Positions 44,118 to 60,479 of a stretch of DNA of 64,000 bases are shown here, in pieces; positions within the stretch are counted from its first letter, which is position 1, and each line of letters opens with the position of its first letter. The stretch spans positions 1,563,001 to 1,627,000 of the forward strand of contig NC_081818.1 in assembly GCF_030704535.1 (NCBI RefSeq), given 5' to 3'. Below the pieces are notes generated by a model, which searched no databases, had not been told where the DNA came from, and saw only the letters and a program-made list of their open reading frames with translations. Made by a program: the position numbers and the translations under genes. The DNA is from Vitis vinifera. Its lineage: Eukaryota > Streptophyta > Magnoliopsida > Vitales > Vitaceae.

Positions 44118-46734
44118 GGAGCAAAGGAGGTGGAGGTGGAGGTTGGTGACACTCAATTAATGAATGAATAGATGTAGGAAAGAATGATTGTAGGGGTGTC
44201 TGTGATGCATGTGACAGTAGGACAGAGGGGCAATTGTGACTGACTATGGGATAAAGATGACTTGCAATTCTTTTAAAGGAGTGATTCTCGATGAAGATTG
44301 AAGTCTAGATGTGTGACACGCTCGGGTATGGGGATTTGTGACGGTTCCAATTAGGGCACGTGGACCACATCCTGTTTGGACACCATGATTTTGCTTCTGT
44401 TTTTGGGGATATTGAAGAAAAGTGGGAGTTCGGAGGACTTCTAGATGATGTGTTTTTACCTTGGTCCTTGAATAAATTTGGAATCTTGAGGAGTACGGGT
44501 AAAATGATGCTTTCCCTTAGTGGGTACGTAGTTGAATTCCCTTTCGTTAGGTTGTTGATTGGTATTTCTATTTATAGAGAACTTGTCACTTCTTGGGGTT
44601 GGTAGTAGTACTTTTCATTTAACAAATGAAGGTTTCGTAAAAGGCCAACATGTTCCAAACCATTTCGTATCCAATTATTTACCTATTTTAATCTTATTCA
44701 AGATTAAATAATTTTTTTATAAGTTAAAAAAAATGCTTTTCATGATGATATTATTTTACAATTTTTTTGGTCAAAAATTATTTGGGTGATATTTTAAAAT
44801 AGATTATTCTTTTGTTAGGTTAAGTGGTTTATGTGAATATTTAATAATTAGTATAATATGATATTAAGTCATTTTAGATTATTAAAAACCAAATACTAAA
44901 TTTTATTAAATATTAAAATTATGCTTGGTTCTCAAGAAAGCTAAAGGGAAAATAAAAAAATAAAAGGAAAGAGAAAGTAAAAAATAAATAAAATAAAAAG
45001 TAAATTTAAAGGCAATAAATTATTTTATATGTATTCATGACAAGTCATTTTCCAAATGCTTCTTCAAATCTTCGTGTTAAGGCGTCTTATGGTTCTAAGA
45101 CTGTTTTTCTAAAATAAAATCAAAGGTTTTTGTAAAAGGTATCAGTCACATCTGTAAACTAAATTTAAAGTTAATAAATTATTTTATATGTTCTTTAAAC
45201 TTATTTTACTTATTTTAACATTTCAATATAAAAATTAAATAATTTAAAAATACATAAATTTCTAATTAATTTTAATTATATTTTATTTTCCTTCTATATT
45301 TTTCATATTATAACAAATACAAAAAAATAATTTTTTTTAACAATTTCTTTTCTTTCTTTAATATTTTATAGGAACTTTCACAGGAATAATTTAAATCAAA
45401 TATAAATATTTTGATAATACTATTCTCGTACTAATTCTAACTTTCTGGTTTATATTTATATAATACCATGTTTAAAAATTTATTAGGTTAGAGATTTGTT
45501 ACCTTACTATAAAATACATTTATTATTATTTTTAATATGTTATTTAGAAAAGCTATTTTTGAGGACTTTTCGATAATCTCTTCTTATCCTAACTTATTAT
45601 CTTCTATACTAAAAAGTGTTTGTAAACCACAATACTTTTCTACTTGGACAAACACAAACTCTATATACATATAAAAAAAAATGAGAAGTTTTTCTTATTT
45701 TGCTTTATTTACCATATGATCTCAATTAAAATAAGTGGGTAGAAAAAAAAAGAATAATTTAGGGATTTGATTCATATGGATGATTCTTTTTAAAAAGGGA
45801 AGTGTTTTTTTTTTACTTGTTCAATGTATCTTAATAGCTTTCCAATTAAATAATATTATTTCTCAATTTGATGTTAAAGCAAAGGTTGTTAGATATCACA
45901 TCACAATTTAATAAAATTGATCTCAAGATTAAAGTGAAGATATTATAGATACGATAGTCTATCATTGGCGAAAATTAGCATGTCGGGCTAAGGATAAGGA
46001 TTTTGTCTTTAACTTTTTGATACATGCGGTCATCATTTGCAAAAATTAGCATGTCGGTTAAGGATAAAGATTTTGTCTTTTAACTTTTTGATACATGTGG
46101 TATGAGAGGTAAATAACTTTTACGCTATATTTGACTTTCGATCGAGAAAGAAAATAGAGAAAAAAATATAGAAAATAGATTTAAAATTAATAAATTATTT
46201 TTCTTTGTTTCTATAAATTCATTTAATTTATTTTTCTTTATTATATAAAGACTTAATAATTTTAAAATGTATATATTTTTAATTAATTTTAATTAAATTT
46301 TATTTTCTTTACTATTTTTCATAATAAAATCGAATATAAGAAAATAATTTTCTCTCATTATATCGATTTTTATTTAATTAATTTTTTTTAAAATTTCAAA
46401 ATAATTCTAATTCTTAAGAAAAATAGAATTGAGAAGTGAGAACCTTCAAGCCGAGGTGAAGTTGGGTTAATCTCGAAAGGGATCTAATCTTATTCCTGAA
46501 CCGACTTGATCCACACCGTTACCCAAACAGAGGCAAAAAGAATCGCTTGAGAACAAGTGAACAACGAGGGCTCCATTCTAAGCTGCGCTAGTGAGCTCAC
46601 CGTCACCCCCACTTTCCTGTTCCTCATTCGAGGTTTTAAATTCACCAACCCTGTAAAACCCTAGAAGAAAAGGGGTTTTTTTTTCGTCCGAATTCTTGAA
46701 GATACTCACATTTTCTCTCCATTCACCTCTCAAA
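44118..46734. other. Intergenic region between SWEET gene G and MCTS1
   Basis: AT-rich; no supported gene. A 45-kb segment starting tatgcttggttctcaagaaa (44928) and one at 46125 resemble the MITE-like family but their ends were not resolved. The stretch 46440-46734 becomes less AT-rich and contains aaaccctag near 46653, consistent with the MCTS1 promoter and leader. Confidence 0.5.
45961..46098. repeat. Two-copy tandem repeat of about 68 bp
   Basis: aaaattagcatgtcgg..taaggata and ttttgtctttaactttttga occur at 45969-46030 and again at 46038-46100. Confidence 0.8.
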
Positions 46735-46981
46735 ATGTTCAAAAAGTAAGCGCGCTCTCTCTCTTTTTCTCTCTCTCTCTCTCTATATATATATAAATTT
46801 TATTTTTGAATTGTAGTTTTTGTTTATGATTGATTGTAGATTGATTCGTAAATTGGGATTCACTTGATGCGTTGAATTTATTGTTATTGTGTGTATTGTG
46901 AATTGATGTGGTTTGGTTCCCGGGAAAATCAGAGATGGAAAGGGTAAAGAGAGAGTTATTGAAGGTGGGTTCTTTTCTTGA

Positions 46982-47013
<32 letters not shown>

Positions 47014-50000
47014 AGGCGTTTTCCTCTGAGAATCAAACAGAATTTGGAGCATTTGAGACAACCCATGGCATTTGTTTGAATTGAAACCGTTGGAATCACT
47101 CAGATGCATTGACAGCTAATACTTGGTGAGATTTGTATATTGAGTCACACTTCAATTCTAGCCCCAAAGAAGAGAAGAGGGTTTAAAGAGGGAAAAACCT
47201 TGGCTACAAATTACGTTCCCTTGTGAGTCCATTTGTCGAAGCCATAAACACATTGTTTATAGATCATGAATCTCAAATGATCGATCATTAGGTCCTTGTG
47301 TCACAGAACTTCGATAAGCCCTTGTACTTGAGAGGAGCATTGCTGCGAGTTATTCAGCTTCATGGAGTTCATTAGTATCTAAATTTTATTGACATGGGAA
47401 ATTTTAGTTCGTTTGTTTGGAATTGCAATGTCACATGGTTTGTACATGAAAGCAATGCTGTCAACTTTTCTACCTGAGGGTTTTGTTTATGTAGAGCCTA
47501 TACACTAGCTGTTTCCTGAGGAACCCTCCAAACACAGTTTCTGTTGTCATGATTTTGCTTTTATTAATTCTATAAGATGAATAGCATTTACTACCTCCAA
47601 GCACACTTTTTGAATTATTATAATTTTGGTCTTCTCATAATTAGATAAGATGGATAGCATTTAGTTCCATTGAAACTTGGGATGAACTCTATCTTCTAAT
47701 ATGGTGTTCTAATGGAGTTGATGTGGTGGAACTTGGAACTTGAGTGCCTTGCAAATTGGCTTGCTTTTTCTTTATATCCCTGTTAATTTGATGCTGTTGA
47801 CTGCAGCATGCTAAAAACCCTTACAAATTGACAGCATTAAGCTTTCTAACTAGAAGGTTTAGGATTGTTTAGATTAAGATCTATCCTAATGGCGCTGTAG
47901 CTATGTACTGTAAGGGATTGGAGGATAAATGAGCCTTGTATCCTGTGAGTTTCTATGGAAGGTGTATGAAGTTGCAATCCTAGTCTTTTCTGCTGTGCAT
48001 CATTTGGAGCTTCCTCACCTCATTCAAGGTTCCTTCCATATATGCAATGTTTGTTGGGATTCCTGATGACAGATCATTTAGTTTCCTGGAATCCAGTTAT
48101 ACCTTATTTGCACATGGAGTGCACCACCTCATCCCACATAACAAATTTTCTCTTCTACCATAATAATGACTTCTAGTTAGTTTGCACTTTTTGTGCAATA
48201 CCTTAAGTGGGCGATTGAGCATACTTATGCTATGGAGGTCAATGTTGGGCTACTGCTAGAGGATTGAACAGTTCTGTGTTGCTTTGGAAAAAGTGGAACC
48301 ATCATCTCCTACAACAAGGATTCTCTTGTAGACAAATTTCAATTTAGAGTCTGGGTGCTTTGTTGGTTTTATTTTTAATGGCATTTTAAGGCTGGCCCTT
48401 CTTGGATTTTTCTGACATTTGCAGCAGCATGGTCTTTTGTAGAAGTCTGGTCGTCTTCTTTCTGTTTAAACTTGCTGTGTACCTTCTATCATGTCACTAT
48501 GATTGTTCCTGTTTGTATATTGCAAAATTTGATGTGCATTCTCTTGTATTACTATAATTGTGCCTATTTATGTATGCCAAAATTTCTCTATAAACTTTTG
48601 ATATTTCTTTTCTTGTATTCTATAGGTTCTCATCTGAAGATGTATCCTCACAAAATCAAGTTAAGGCATCGGTGCAACGCAAAATTCGGCAAAGCATTGC
48701 AGATGAGGTTTTAACTCTTTAGAGGCATTCTTGTTTTTTATTGTACCAATGAATGACGACTGATTCACTTATTTAAAAAAATGATAATTGTCTTCTAAAA
48801 TGACTTTGTCTATGTCTTTTATAGCCTTTCATTTTAATGGCAGTACCCAGGACTCGAACCAGTTTTGGATGATTTGCTTCCGAAGAAGTCCCCTCTCATT
48901 GTTGCTAAATGGTTCTCACTGTCTTATTAGTTTTGTTGTTTCCTTTGATGTTCTTGTTAGTTTGTTGCTGTTGAGTTTTGGTTCTTCATGATAATTACTC
49001 TATCCAACATATAAGAGATTTGTTCTGACAAACCCTTTTTTCTTCTATTAGTCAAAACCATCTGAATCTGGTGTTGGTCAACAATGTGCCACTGTTTTTC
49101 AATGTTCGGGATGGACCTTACATGCCTACATTACGACTTCTTCACCAATGTAAAGTATTTCTTTAATTGTCTATTATATCTTATGTTATTACAAATTGCA
49201 ATTTTTGTTAAATAATTTATTGTCGTGGATTTTCTGCTCTTGCATGCTGCTTTTCTTTAGGATGGTCTAGCTTCATGTGTTTGGATGAAAATGAGAGTCA
49301 ATAGTAGGAGAGAAACTTGCACCTGATTCTCTAGTGTGTGGCTAATATCATTTACTTTGGACTTTGGTGAAGCTGCTAGAAAGAACCCGTGCAGTGAATA
49401 TCTATAATAGTATGGAGCTTTTGAACTCATGGTGCCCATAGTTTTATATGTAATTCATCTTTTATTTCTTGTTTAGTAAGAAACTAGGTCGTAACATGCA
49501 CACACTTGGTGCTTCCCACTTAAACTCATCTCATATGCCCAAAGTATTTACTGTTGGCTGAGATAGGAAGTGTCGGGCATGCTTTGTATTTCATTTAGTT
49601 TTCATTCTTTCTACACATTTTTAGAATATTTACAGTGTCATTTTGTTTAGATTTTGATTAAAACTAGCATTCCTGGCCCTGAGCCTTCCTGAACTTATCC
49701 TCTGTAAACTATTTTAAGCTTTTATGGTAAGAGAAGAAGATTCAGAATTGTGCCCCAGATTGTTCTCAAAGCGAGACTCTTCTTTTTTATTCTCAAACCT
49801 CACTAGATGTCTTTTAAAATGGGCTTCCAGGGTCCTAATCGAAATTCAAGAATCCTGTAGGGGAGATCCTATGAATTTTTCCCTGATTGGGGATTGCATA
49901 AAGGCTTCATTCTTCTTCTTCTTTTTCTTTTGTGTCTATCATTTTCCTTTTATTCTTTTTCAACACTTTACCCTGATCTTTGCTGATTTCTTATCTTACT

Positions 50001-51182
50001 CTGCTTTGCAGACCCCAATATAATGAAAAAACTGCAAGTGGACAGGGGTGCAATTAAGTTTGTCCTTGCTGGAGCAAATATAATGTGTCCTGGCCTCACA
50101 TCTCCTGGTGGTGTTTTGGACGATGATGTGGCTGAAGAAAGTCCAGTGGTACGAATACTCTATTATCCTCCTTAATATCATGCTGTGCTTGGAGTATTTG
50201 TGCATTGTCAACTGTATCTGTATGCTATAGCTTGTCTCGGGATGTCAGTTCCTGTTACTATTCTGATCTACTTTTGATTAGTTTTCCTGTTTTCCTTTTT
50301 GCAAAGGCATGAAATAAAATAGTTGAGGTTTCCCTTTTTAATATTTTCCTAATTTATTGAATTGAATAATGCCAGGCCATAATGGCTGAAGGAAAGCAAC
50401 ATGCTCTTGCTATTGGGTTCACAAAAATGTCAGCAAAAGACATGTAAGTTAAACTACATTATCATGCTTTCTTGTACAGAAGTCAGGCATTTGTATTTGT
50501 ATGTTTTTGTTAATATTTACAAAGAGGGAAAGCATAATACAACTCAAATAAGAAATAATGATGTGAAAAAGAATGGATAGGAGACTTGTTACCATAAGAT
50601 GTATTTTGGAATTTGTTAATTCATGGAAGCATAGCTAGTAGAGTCTACTTCTATTATACCCACTTGTTCATAGAAAATATTGTAAAGAAAAGGAAAAAAA
50701 AAAAAAAAAAAAAACTGTACTTGGATTATGCCTACTTCATTTTCCTCTATGTTGGCATATGTAAGAAGTTAAACGAGTTGCTTGCGACTGCAGTAGAGCA
50801 ATCAACAAAGGAATTGGCGTGGATAACATGCATTACCTCAATGACGGGCTGTGGAAGGTACTACTTTATACTTAAACCTTCATCTCTTTCTTCCTCCATA
50901 TGCATTCAATGGCTCATTTTATTCTTTGGAAGGTTCTCATTGTTAAATCTCAGACTTCTTCATTTCTCCCTCGGCTTTCTATTCATTTTCCTTCATATTC
51001 CTCAGTAAGAAATTGTCAGAGAACTCCAAAACCATCTTGTGAACTAACGTATAATGCATGGATCTGTCGCATATAGATCTGGGCTCAAACCTTTATTTCT
51101 GGAAATGCGTTCCCAAGACAAACGGTTAGAAGTTGATATGTTATACTTCTGGTTATATTTGCAGATGGAGCGCCTGGATTGA
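46735..51182 (+). CDS. MCTS1: MCTS1/Tma20-type translation factor with PUA domain
   Basis: Eight coding exons: 46735-46745, 48626-48707, 48844-48911, 49052-49149, 50012-50148, 50376-50443, 50794-50857, 51165-51182. They sum to 546 bp, 181 residues, the same length as human MCTS1. All introns GT-AG. N-terminus [20 protein letters not shown]; then [30 protein letters not shown]; the PUA domain from about residue 93 with [35 protein letters not shown] and the end [14 protein letters not shown]. Known role: with DENR it acts on the 40S subunit in recycling and re-initiation; cytosolic. The first coding exon has only 11 bases and is followed by a 1.9-kb intron carrying a long poly-T. Confidence 0.95.
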
Positions 51183-52265
51183 AGCTGCTGTGGCTGGAGG
51201 GACTGCATTCATCGATGATCTGCAGTTTTCACCGTATCTTTAACCAAACCTTGCCTCATGTTATCCTTTTATTTTTGTTCCATATATAAATGCATATTTG
51301 CTGCATAGATGGGTTGCTTTGAATGGGCCTATGCAAATTCCAAGTATGTTTTTCTGTCTTTTTTTTAGTGAATTCATTTTGAATTGTGGGGGAAATCAAA
51401 CAGGTACTGGAGCTAGATTCCCAGTTATTCATGGAAGATTCACATGAGCCACATGAAAATGAAATGATTTTTTGTATGGATGTTGTTTGCATTTTAGACT
51501 GATAGGGTAAGTAAAGACCATGTTCTTCAGTAGAAGCTATAGGAAGCAAGGGAAATGATTTCATTTAGCTGAAGTTCTTGATGATGGTCATACAGGTAGT
51601 TTTGTGTTTTAAAAAAACATAAAACAGTTTTTAAAATTAAAATTTTGATTTATTGTAAAAGAATATAATATTTTTTATTTTTGTAAATTGCTTTGTCAAC
51701 TAAGAAAGAATGGCATTATCACTTTTACGGCAATAGAGCGAGTTTAGGATGGGTTGCCTTCATCCCACATTTATTCATAATAATTTTTATATCTTTTTCG
51801 TTTAAAAACCATTTTTAAAAATTGAGGTAGTAAAATTTTTTTATTGACTCAAATATATTAAATTTTAAAAATATAAGATAAGTTTGGACCTTTTATATAA
51901 AAGTTATTATATTTTATATAGAAATTGTAATTATTTTTTATTTTGAAAAATAGAAAATATAAACTATGTATAAATAAAAATTTAGCCTTTTATTAACAAT
52001 TTATTTATTTTCAACTTAAATATGTTGTTAAACTTCAAAAGTTAAAGGAAGATTATATCAATTAAAAAATGTTTTTCAAAGTAGAATATTTAAAATTTTA
52101 TTTTTGAGAAGTTAAACACACACAAAAAAAAAATAATAATAATGTTAAATCAGATAAGATAGATTAATACCTTTCTAGTTTCTTCTTTTATTATTATTAT
52201 TATTATTTAATTAGAGATTCTTTTAATCAAATAGAAAATTCTGCAGAAGAAATGGTGATTGTTAA
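51183..52265. other. Intergenic, downstream of MCTS1
   Basis: AT-rich; expected MCTS1 3' UTR at the left end. No other gene recognised. Confidence 0.5.
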
Positions 52266-52299
52266 GGGATTTGGACTGAATAATATGAGGCCACACAGT

Positions 52300-54958
<2,659 letters not shown>

Positions 54959-56173
54959 GTTAATTATAATACTTAGTTGTGAGGTTGTTTGTCATTTCTT
55001 ACTATGGCAATTCAAATTTTGCTAGACTTCTAGGAATCTATTGAAGTCATTTGTGGTATTTTTATGTTCTTATGGGTTTTCATTTTTTATTTGGACAACC
55101 GAACACCTGCTTAAGACTTAAATATCATTTCCCTACTTTGCAACTGATTTGTGGAATTAAAAGAAACTATGCTCAGATGGTAGTTGACTATCAAAACTTT
55201 CAATAAAAAAGTGTTAAATGACATGATCAGATGCTGATAAATTTGATTACAGAGGCAAATGATGCTCCTGATTGATTGAGCATTCTACTCAACTGAATGG
55301 TTGGATGTTGTTGGTTAAGATTTGTATTGACTGGATCTGATTGGTGGAAAAGGATGTCCTAGCAGGATTCTCTATATTGAATCAGGCTTGCAATTAATCA
55401 TCATAACTCTCTGGGTATTCAAAGCTAATGCCAACCTAATAAGTCATATGCCTAGTACCTTATTCCTTCGAATTGTGTGGTATCATGCGGTGTTATGCAG
55501 TGGGGATGTGGTATCTCCAACTTGGTAACTGAGGCAGCTAGGGGTTCAAACAGGGGATTGAAATTGTCCAAAACTAAAGGCAGATGGTTTGTGATCGAGT
55601 CTTTAATCACCAGAAGGCTCGGTTCTGTGCTGAGATTTGATCAAGGTTGCCCTGAAATCGATTATTTTGGCCTACCAATCCTCCACTTAAGAGATATAAT
55701 CTTCATGTGATTTCTTGGGACTTTAGAGTACGGTAATAAAAAAATAAGCTGGAATGCCTGCACCAATCCATATCTAACAAAGCCCAAAAAAAGGCAGAAG
55801 TTCTAACCAGAGAAGAACAAAACCCGGTAATGTATCTGAAGATTAGGTAATTACCCAGTTGATATAACTCAAAAATGGCAATATCCAAAATCATTTGATG
55901 AAATGATGATTTGGATATGCAGAAAAAATGGCTTCTGGGCTTCCAAGTCATATAGAAATACAATATCTGTACACTTCTTTGATCATCAATATGGTGAAAA
56001 GCAATTGCGGAGAGCAGAAAGGAAAGCAACAAGAAAGAACTCCATACTTTTCTTGGACACTGAGGATACAGATATAACAAGCGAATTTCCTACTATATAG
56101 TGGTACCAACTTGAGCTAAAGATGATAACATGAAATCCAATGCTCACAAGAAACACGACTCAAAAACAGCAGA
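54959..56173. other. Intergenic between RPL18 and the epoxide hydrolase
   Basis: RPL18 3' UTR at the left, hydrolase 3' UTR at the right. Small open frames (for example 55477-55710) resemble nothing known. No gene called. Confidence 0.5.
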
Positions 56174-57760
56174 TTAGAACTTCCTGATGAAATCCACAAT
56201 GTAATTGTTGATTTCCTCTGCTTTTTCCTGGTTGATGAAGTGACCGGCTCCTTCAATTATAACAATATCCTCCAAACATGGCACATCTTTCTTGAAGGCA
56301 CCAGAGTCTACATATTCCTTCACCCCTGGAGTAGTATAGACCATGTCCAGATCGCCTACGACAAATTTAACCGGAACTCTCACTTGCTCCCCTGTCCATG
56401 GTGCCGTGAGCTCCCAATTTCTGCAACAAGGACAGAAAGCATTACATCTGAATACAATAGGCCAAAATTGGAACTGCCCTGAAATGAGAAGAGGCAGGCC
56501 TAAGAAACATACAAATCCAAAGCTCTGTAGTAGTTCAACCCTCCAGTGAAGCCTTTCTCATCATATTTTCTGGCATAGTAGTTAAGGTCTTCTTCTGAAA
56601 ACCAAGAGGGCAAGGGACTGGGAGGAATGGCTTTGATTCCAAATGGATTTTCTTTAGGCAAGCAGGGAGGACCCGGTTTGCGATCTGTTAGAATTCTCTT
56701 GAGTACTTCTTTGCTACCGAGACGGGCAATCTCAGCTTCAATCTCCCCAGGCTTCTACAGGACAAACAGCAAAAACCAATGTAAGAGAAACAAAGGGCAG
56801 TATACATATAATGCATCAGAGCCAAAATCCTGAAAAGGCAAATGAATACACAATCTTCTGATATTTGCAAGGACTGTAAAAATCCTGAAAACCCAATTAT
56901 TCTCTCATTAATCTGTGGATGTTACACTCATTTATCAAAGATTTAGACTACATATGCTTCATTATTAAGACTCATTCCTCCTTGCATGTAAAGAAAAACA
57001 AAACCACCCCTTGATCAGAATCACAAATGGAGCAGACTGCAACTTTTTTTTTTTTTCATTTCAAATTCAAGTAGGAATTAATGATTTGTGTGCTTAGGCA
57101 GGTGTGTCATAATTATCTGAAAGAGGGCTCACAGGATCAGGACATGAGAATGACCTCTAGGAATCGTTTCTCAAAATGGAAAAAAGCCTTTTATCATGAC
57201 TGTTAGATTGTGCTTCTAGAGAAAGAATTCAAAAAAAAAAAAAAAAGAAACCCCACAAGCTAAATCTACCAAAAGGGTGGAGAAGATAGAGAAACCTGAA
57301 ATCTGCACATGTAGTAGTCATCTCCAAAGAAAGCTCTCATCCCTTCAATTGGCCTAATCTTGGGGTTCCTGGGCCTGAAGGGGACAGTAAGGGACACATA
57401 TGCCTTCACTCTATCAGGCCTAAAGAGGCACATATACCACCCTATCTGAGCACCCCAGTCATGTCCCACAAGGAACACCTTATCAGCTCCAAGACAGTCT
57501 ATAAGAGCAATAAGATCACCAACAACATGAAGGCAAGTGTAGCTGGTGAATGAAGCTGGAGCTTCGGAATCACTGTAGCCCCTCAGATCAGGAGCCACAG
57601 CATGGTATCCATGTGAAGCCATGGCAATGATCTGATGCCTCCATGTATACCAAAGCTCAGGGAAGCCATGTAGGAACAGCACAACTGGGCCTTGTCCTTT
57701 CTCTGCTACATGCATTTTTATGCCATTAACACTCACCATTCTATGCTCTATTCCCTCCAT
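56174..57760 (-). CDS. Soluble epoxide hydrolase (alpha/beta-hydrolase fold)
   Basis: Three exons: 57296-57760, 56513-56754, 56174-56420; 954 bp, 317 residues, the normal plant sEH size. Introns GT-AG. Motifs in order: oxyanion-hole HGFPE (about 31-35) with LWYTWRHQI; APDLRGYSDS; nucleophile Asp in GHDWGAQIGW (about 101-110); cap-domain Tyr candidates in YYMCRF and LNYYRAL; acid Asp in VVGDLDMVY; catalytic His in EGAGHFINQEKAEEI near the C-terminus. The catalytic set is complete. The enzyme opens epoxides of fatty acids (cutin monomers, oxylipins) to diols; cytosolic or peroxisomal. No obvious PTS1 (ends FIRKF), so cytosolic is favoured. The 5' leader carries a long GA-type microsatellite. 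Confidence 0.95.
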
Positions 57761-57771
57761 CTCCCTCTCTC

Positions 57772-57785
57772 ACTCTTGTCTCCTG

Positions 57786-57821
<36 letters not shown>

Positions 57822-57861
57822 TCCCTCTCCCTCTCCCTCTCCCTCTCCCTCTCCCTCTCCT
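57772..57861. repeat. (CT)n(CTCCCT)n microsatellite in the hydrolase 5' leader
   Basis: About 15 CT units followed by about seven CTCCCT units, immediately upstream of the minus-strand ATG, so GA/AGGGAG in the mRNA sense. Likely length-polymorphic. Confidence 0.9.
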
Positions 57862-58176
57862 TCCTCTCTAGCTGTGATTCATGTGGGGAGAAACTTGGGT
57901 TTCAGGGTTTTAAAGTAGAGAGGAGAGTAGGGGAGAGTAAATGCACTTCATTCAGAGTAGAGTGTGCCATTAGTACTTGGATAGAGGTTAGGAAAAAGCC
58001 GGTGTTTTTTTCCTTTTCTTTGGAGACACCAATAGTATAAAACCCTAGCTATAAATGCCAGAGAGAGAGACAGTCCACCGAATGGAGTTGTTTCAATTAC
58101 GATATGGACTACAATTTGCCATGCTCCGACGATCACTTATTTGGATTAGACTTGGATGACTATTTCGGTCCCAAAA

Positions 58177-58615
58177 ACCAACTCACCCAAGTTGAAGTCA
58201 AGGTAAGGGTAACATAGTAATCAAACCCACAAAATTTCAAGCCCGGGTGCAACCCTAAACCAACTCGCAACCCCAAACCAACTCACCCAAGTTGTAGTCA
58301 AGGTAAGGGTAACATAATAATCAAACCCACAAAATTTCAAACCCGGGTGCAACCCCAAACCAACTCACCCAAGTTGATGTCAAGGTAAGGGTAACATAAT
58401 AATCAAACCCACAAAATTTCAAACCCGGGTGCAACTCCAAACCAACTCACCCAAGTTGAAGTCAAGGTGAGGGTGACAAAATAATCAGACCCACATAAAG
58501 TTTAAAACAAAATTTCAAACGCTCATAGAATCCCAAACCAACTAACCTAAGTTGAAGTCAAGGTGACGGTGATATGATAATCAAACCCCATCAAATTTAA
58601 AACAAAATCTCAAAC
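58177..58615. repeat. Five-unit minisatellite of about 82-97 bp
   Basis: Units begin accaactcacccaagttga and continue gtcaaggtaagggtaacata, atcaaacccacaaaatttca, aacccgggtgcaa. Three near-identical units are followed by two diverged, longer ones. Located about 420 bp upstream of the hydrolase ATG. Confidence 0.88.
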
Positions 58616-60479
58616 CCATTTTAACTTTGATCAAGTCCTCCCTACACTAGTCCCAATATTGGGAGTATTTGTCCTATTATCATATCTCAATATACCAAAT
58701 ATTTTTTACTTTTTCATCTAGATTTAAACCTTTTATATCTATTTTTATTAATATTTAAAAGAGAGTTTATAAACCCCTCTAAATGAGGTGAGTGTGTGTG
58801 TGTATATACACTAATTTTGTACTTAATTTGTGCTTGATTGGTTGTTATAACATATAGCAAATTTAGTTTGTGGTAATATGACATCAAATTTATCACATTT
58901 TTCCATATACCTTTCATTATTAAAAAGAGAGTAGTTGGCGTAAAGTAGTCAAGTCTATTCACAATAATTCTCTCAAAAGAGGGTTAGAACATGTGATGCA
59001 TGCCCATATACGTGTGTGCAGGCTCTGCCCATACTTCAATCCATGTCCTTGGAGTTCTTGTGAATGCATGATGGTTAATTATGACCCTATTCCACAACTC
59101 TTAACTAATCTCCTTTAAGTAGAAGGGTGGAATATGGACATTTTTCTAAGGGTACAAACGTTTCATAAGGAAAAACTTTCAATAATTTAGGGGTCACCCC
59201 TCATTAATACCACATGGGAGCATTAAATTGTCAAATTCTTTTAATTGGATTATAAGATACAAATCATTATTCATAGTCTTGTAGGTAGAGAGATATAAAT
59301 AACATTCATTAATTTGAGTTTGACATATTCTTATTTTGTGTGTGATGAATTTATATATATATATATAGTATCAAAAAATTTCATTTCTATTTCTAATACT
59401 TGTCCTAATTCCAATGATTGTCTAACCCTATCATAAAAGCAAGAGTTTGCATAATAGACATGTCAAATACCCTCAGTCAAACTAACCTCAACCTCAATAT
59501 ATTTTATGGTTTCATCTATTTCTTAGTAAAACTTTGCTTTTAGGGTTGGTGCTTTTTTTTATTATTGTCAACAAATGATAAAATGCTCTTAAAACTTTAA
59601 ATTATTTTGATAATAAATGTACCCTCTTCAAAAAAATACTAAATCTTAAAGCCACTAGGACAGTTCTTGATAACCTAATTAAGCATTTTTGTATGATTTC
59701 AATGCCTTTCACCCACTATTTTTTAGTTTTTTACAAATAAGAAATTTAACAAAATCTCAATAACAAATAATCTAACTAAAATTCAACTCTACTCTTTAAT
59801 GCTCGCACTCGCATGAAATATAAAATATATTTTCTTAACACATATTTCTCACAAAATCCTGGTATTTTGTTTTCTTAGTACTTCCTTAACACGAACTTTA
59901 TCGAATCTCGAATAATTTTATTATTGTAAACATGATTTTACAGAAATATTAATATATATATATAGTGTTAATTACTTAACATGATTTTATTGAAACCCCA
60001 ATATTTTGTTCTCGTTAACACCTCCTTGATAGGACTTTATTGAAATTCTAATATTTTATTTTTCTAATGATTATTTAATATGACTTTATTGAAACCTTAA
60101 TATTTTTATCCTTGTAACATTTACCTAACATGCATGGCCTTCATCAAAACCCTAATATTTTGTTTTCCTAATTCATACTTGGCATGACTTTACCCAAACC
60201 CTAAGCACTCGCTTGGCCTAGAATGCTTGTCCACAAGTGCTAGAATAGAGCTAAATGGAGCTTGTAAATTGGGTGGCCAAACACAAAACTCTAAAATGAA
60301 ATGGTCAACCAAGCAATTACACCCCTTCTTCAAAACCAACACGTGATTAAAGACATCCTTCACATGCCCTACTTGTTTGATGTTTTTCCCTTCAAGTTCT
60401 TAGCCCAATACCCACCACCCCCAACAAGAAAATCTCCCAAAATTCCCACCAACCAAACAAGAAAACCAGCTACAAAGAC
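58616..60479. other. Intergenic upstream of the PMEI-like gene
   Basis: AT-rich. At 59860-60210 a loose repeat of about 60-70 bp appears (aacatgactttat..gaaaccctaatattttgttt). No gene or known element recognised. Confidence 0.5.

Noticed and set aside
44360-44605. 81-codon open frame, plus strand, upstream of SWEET gene G
   Set aside because: Composition and context suggest chance; no family resemblance.
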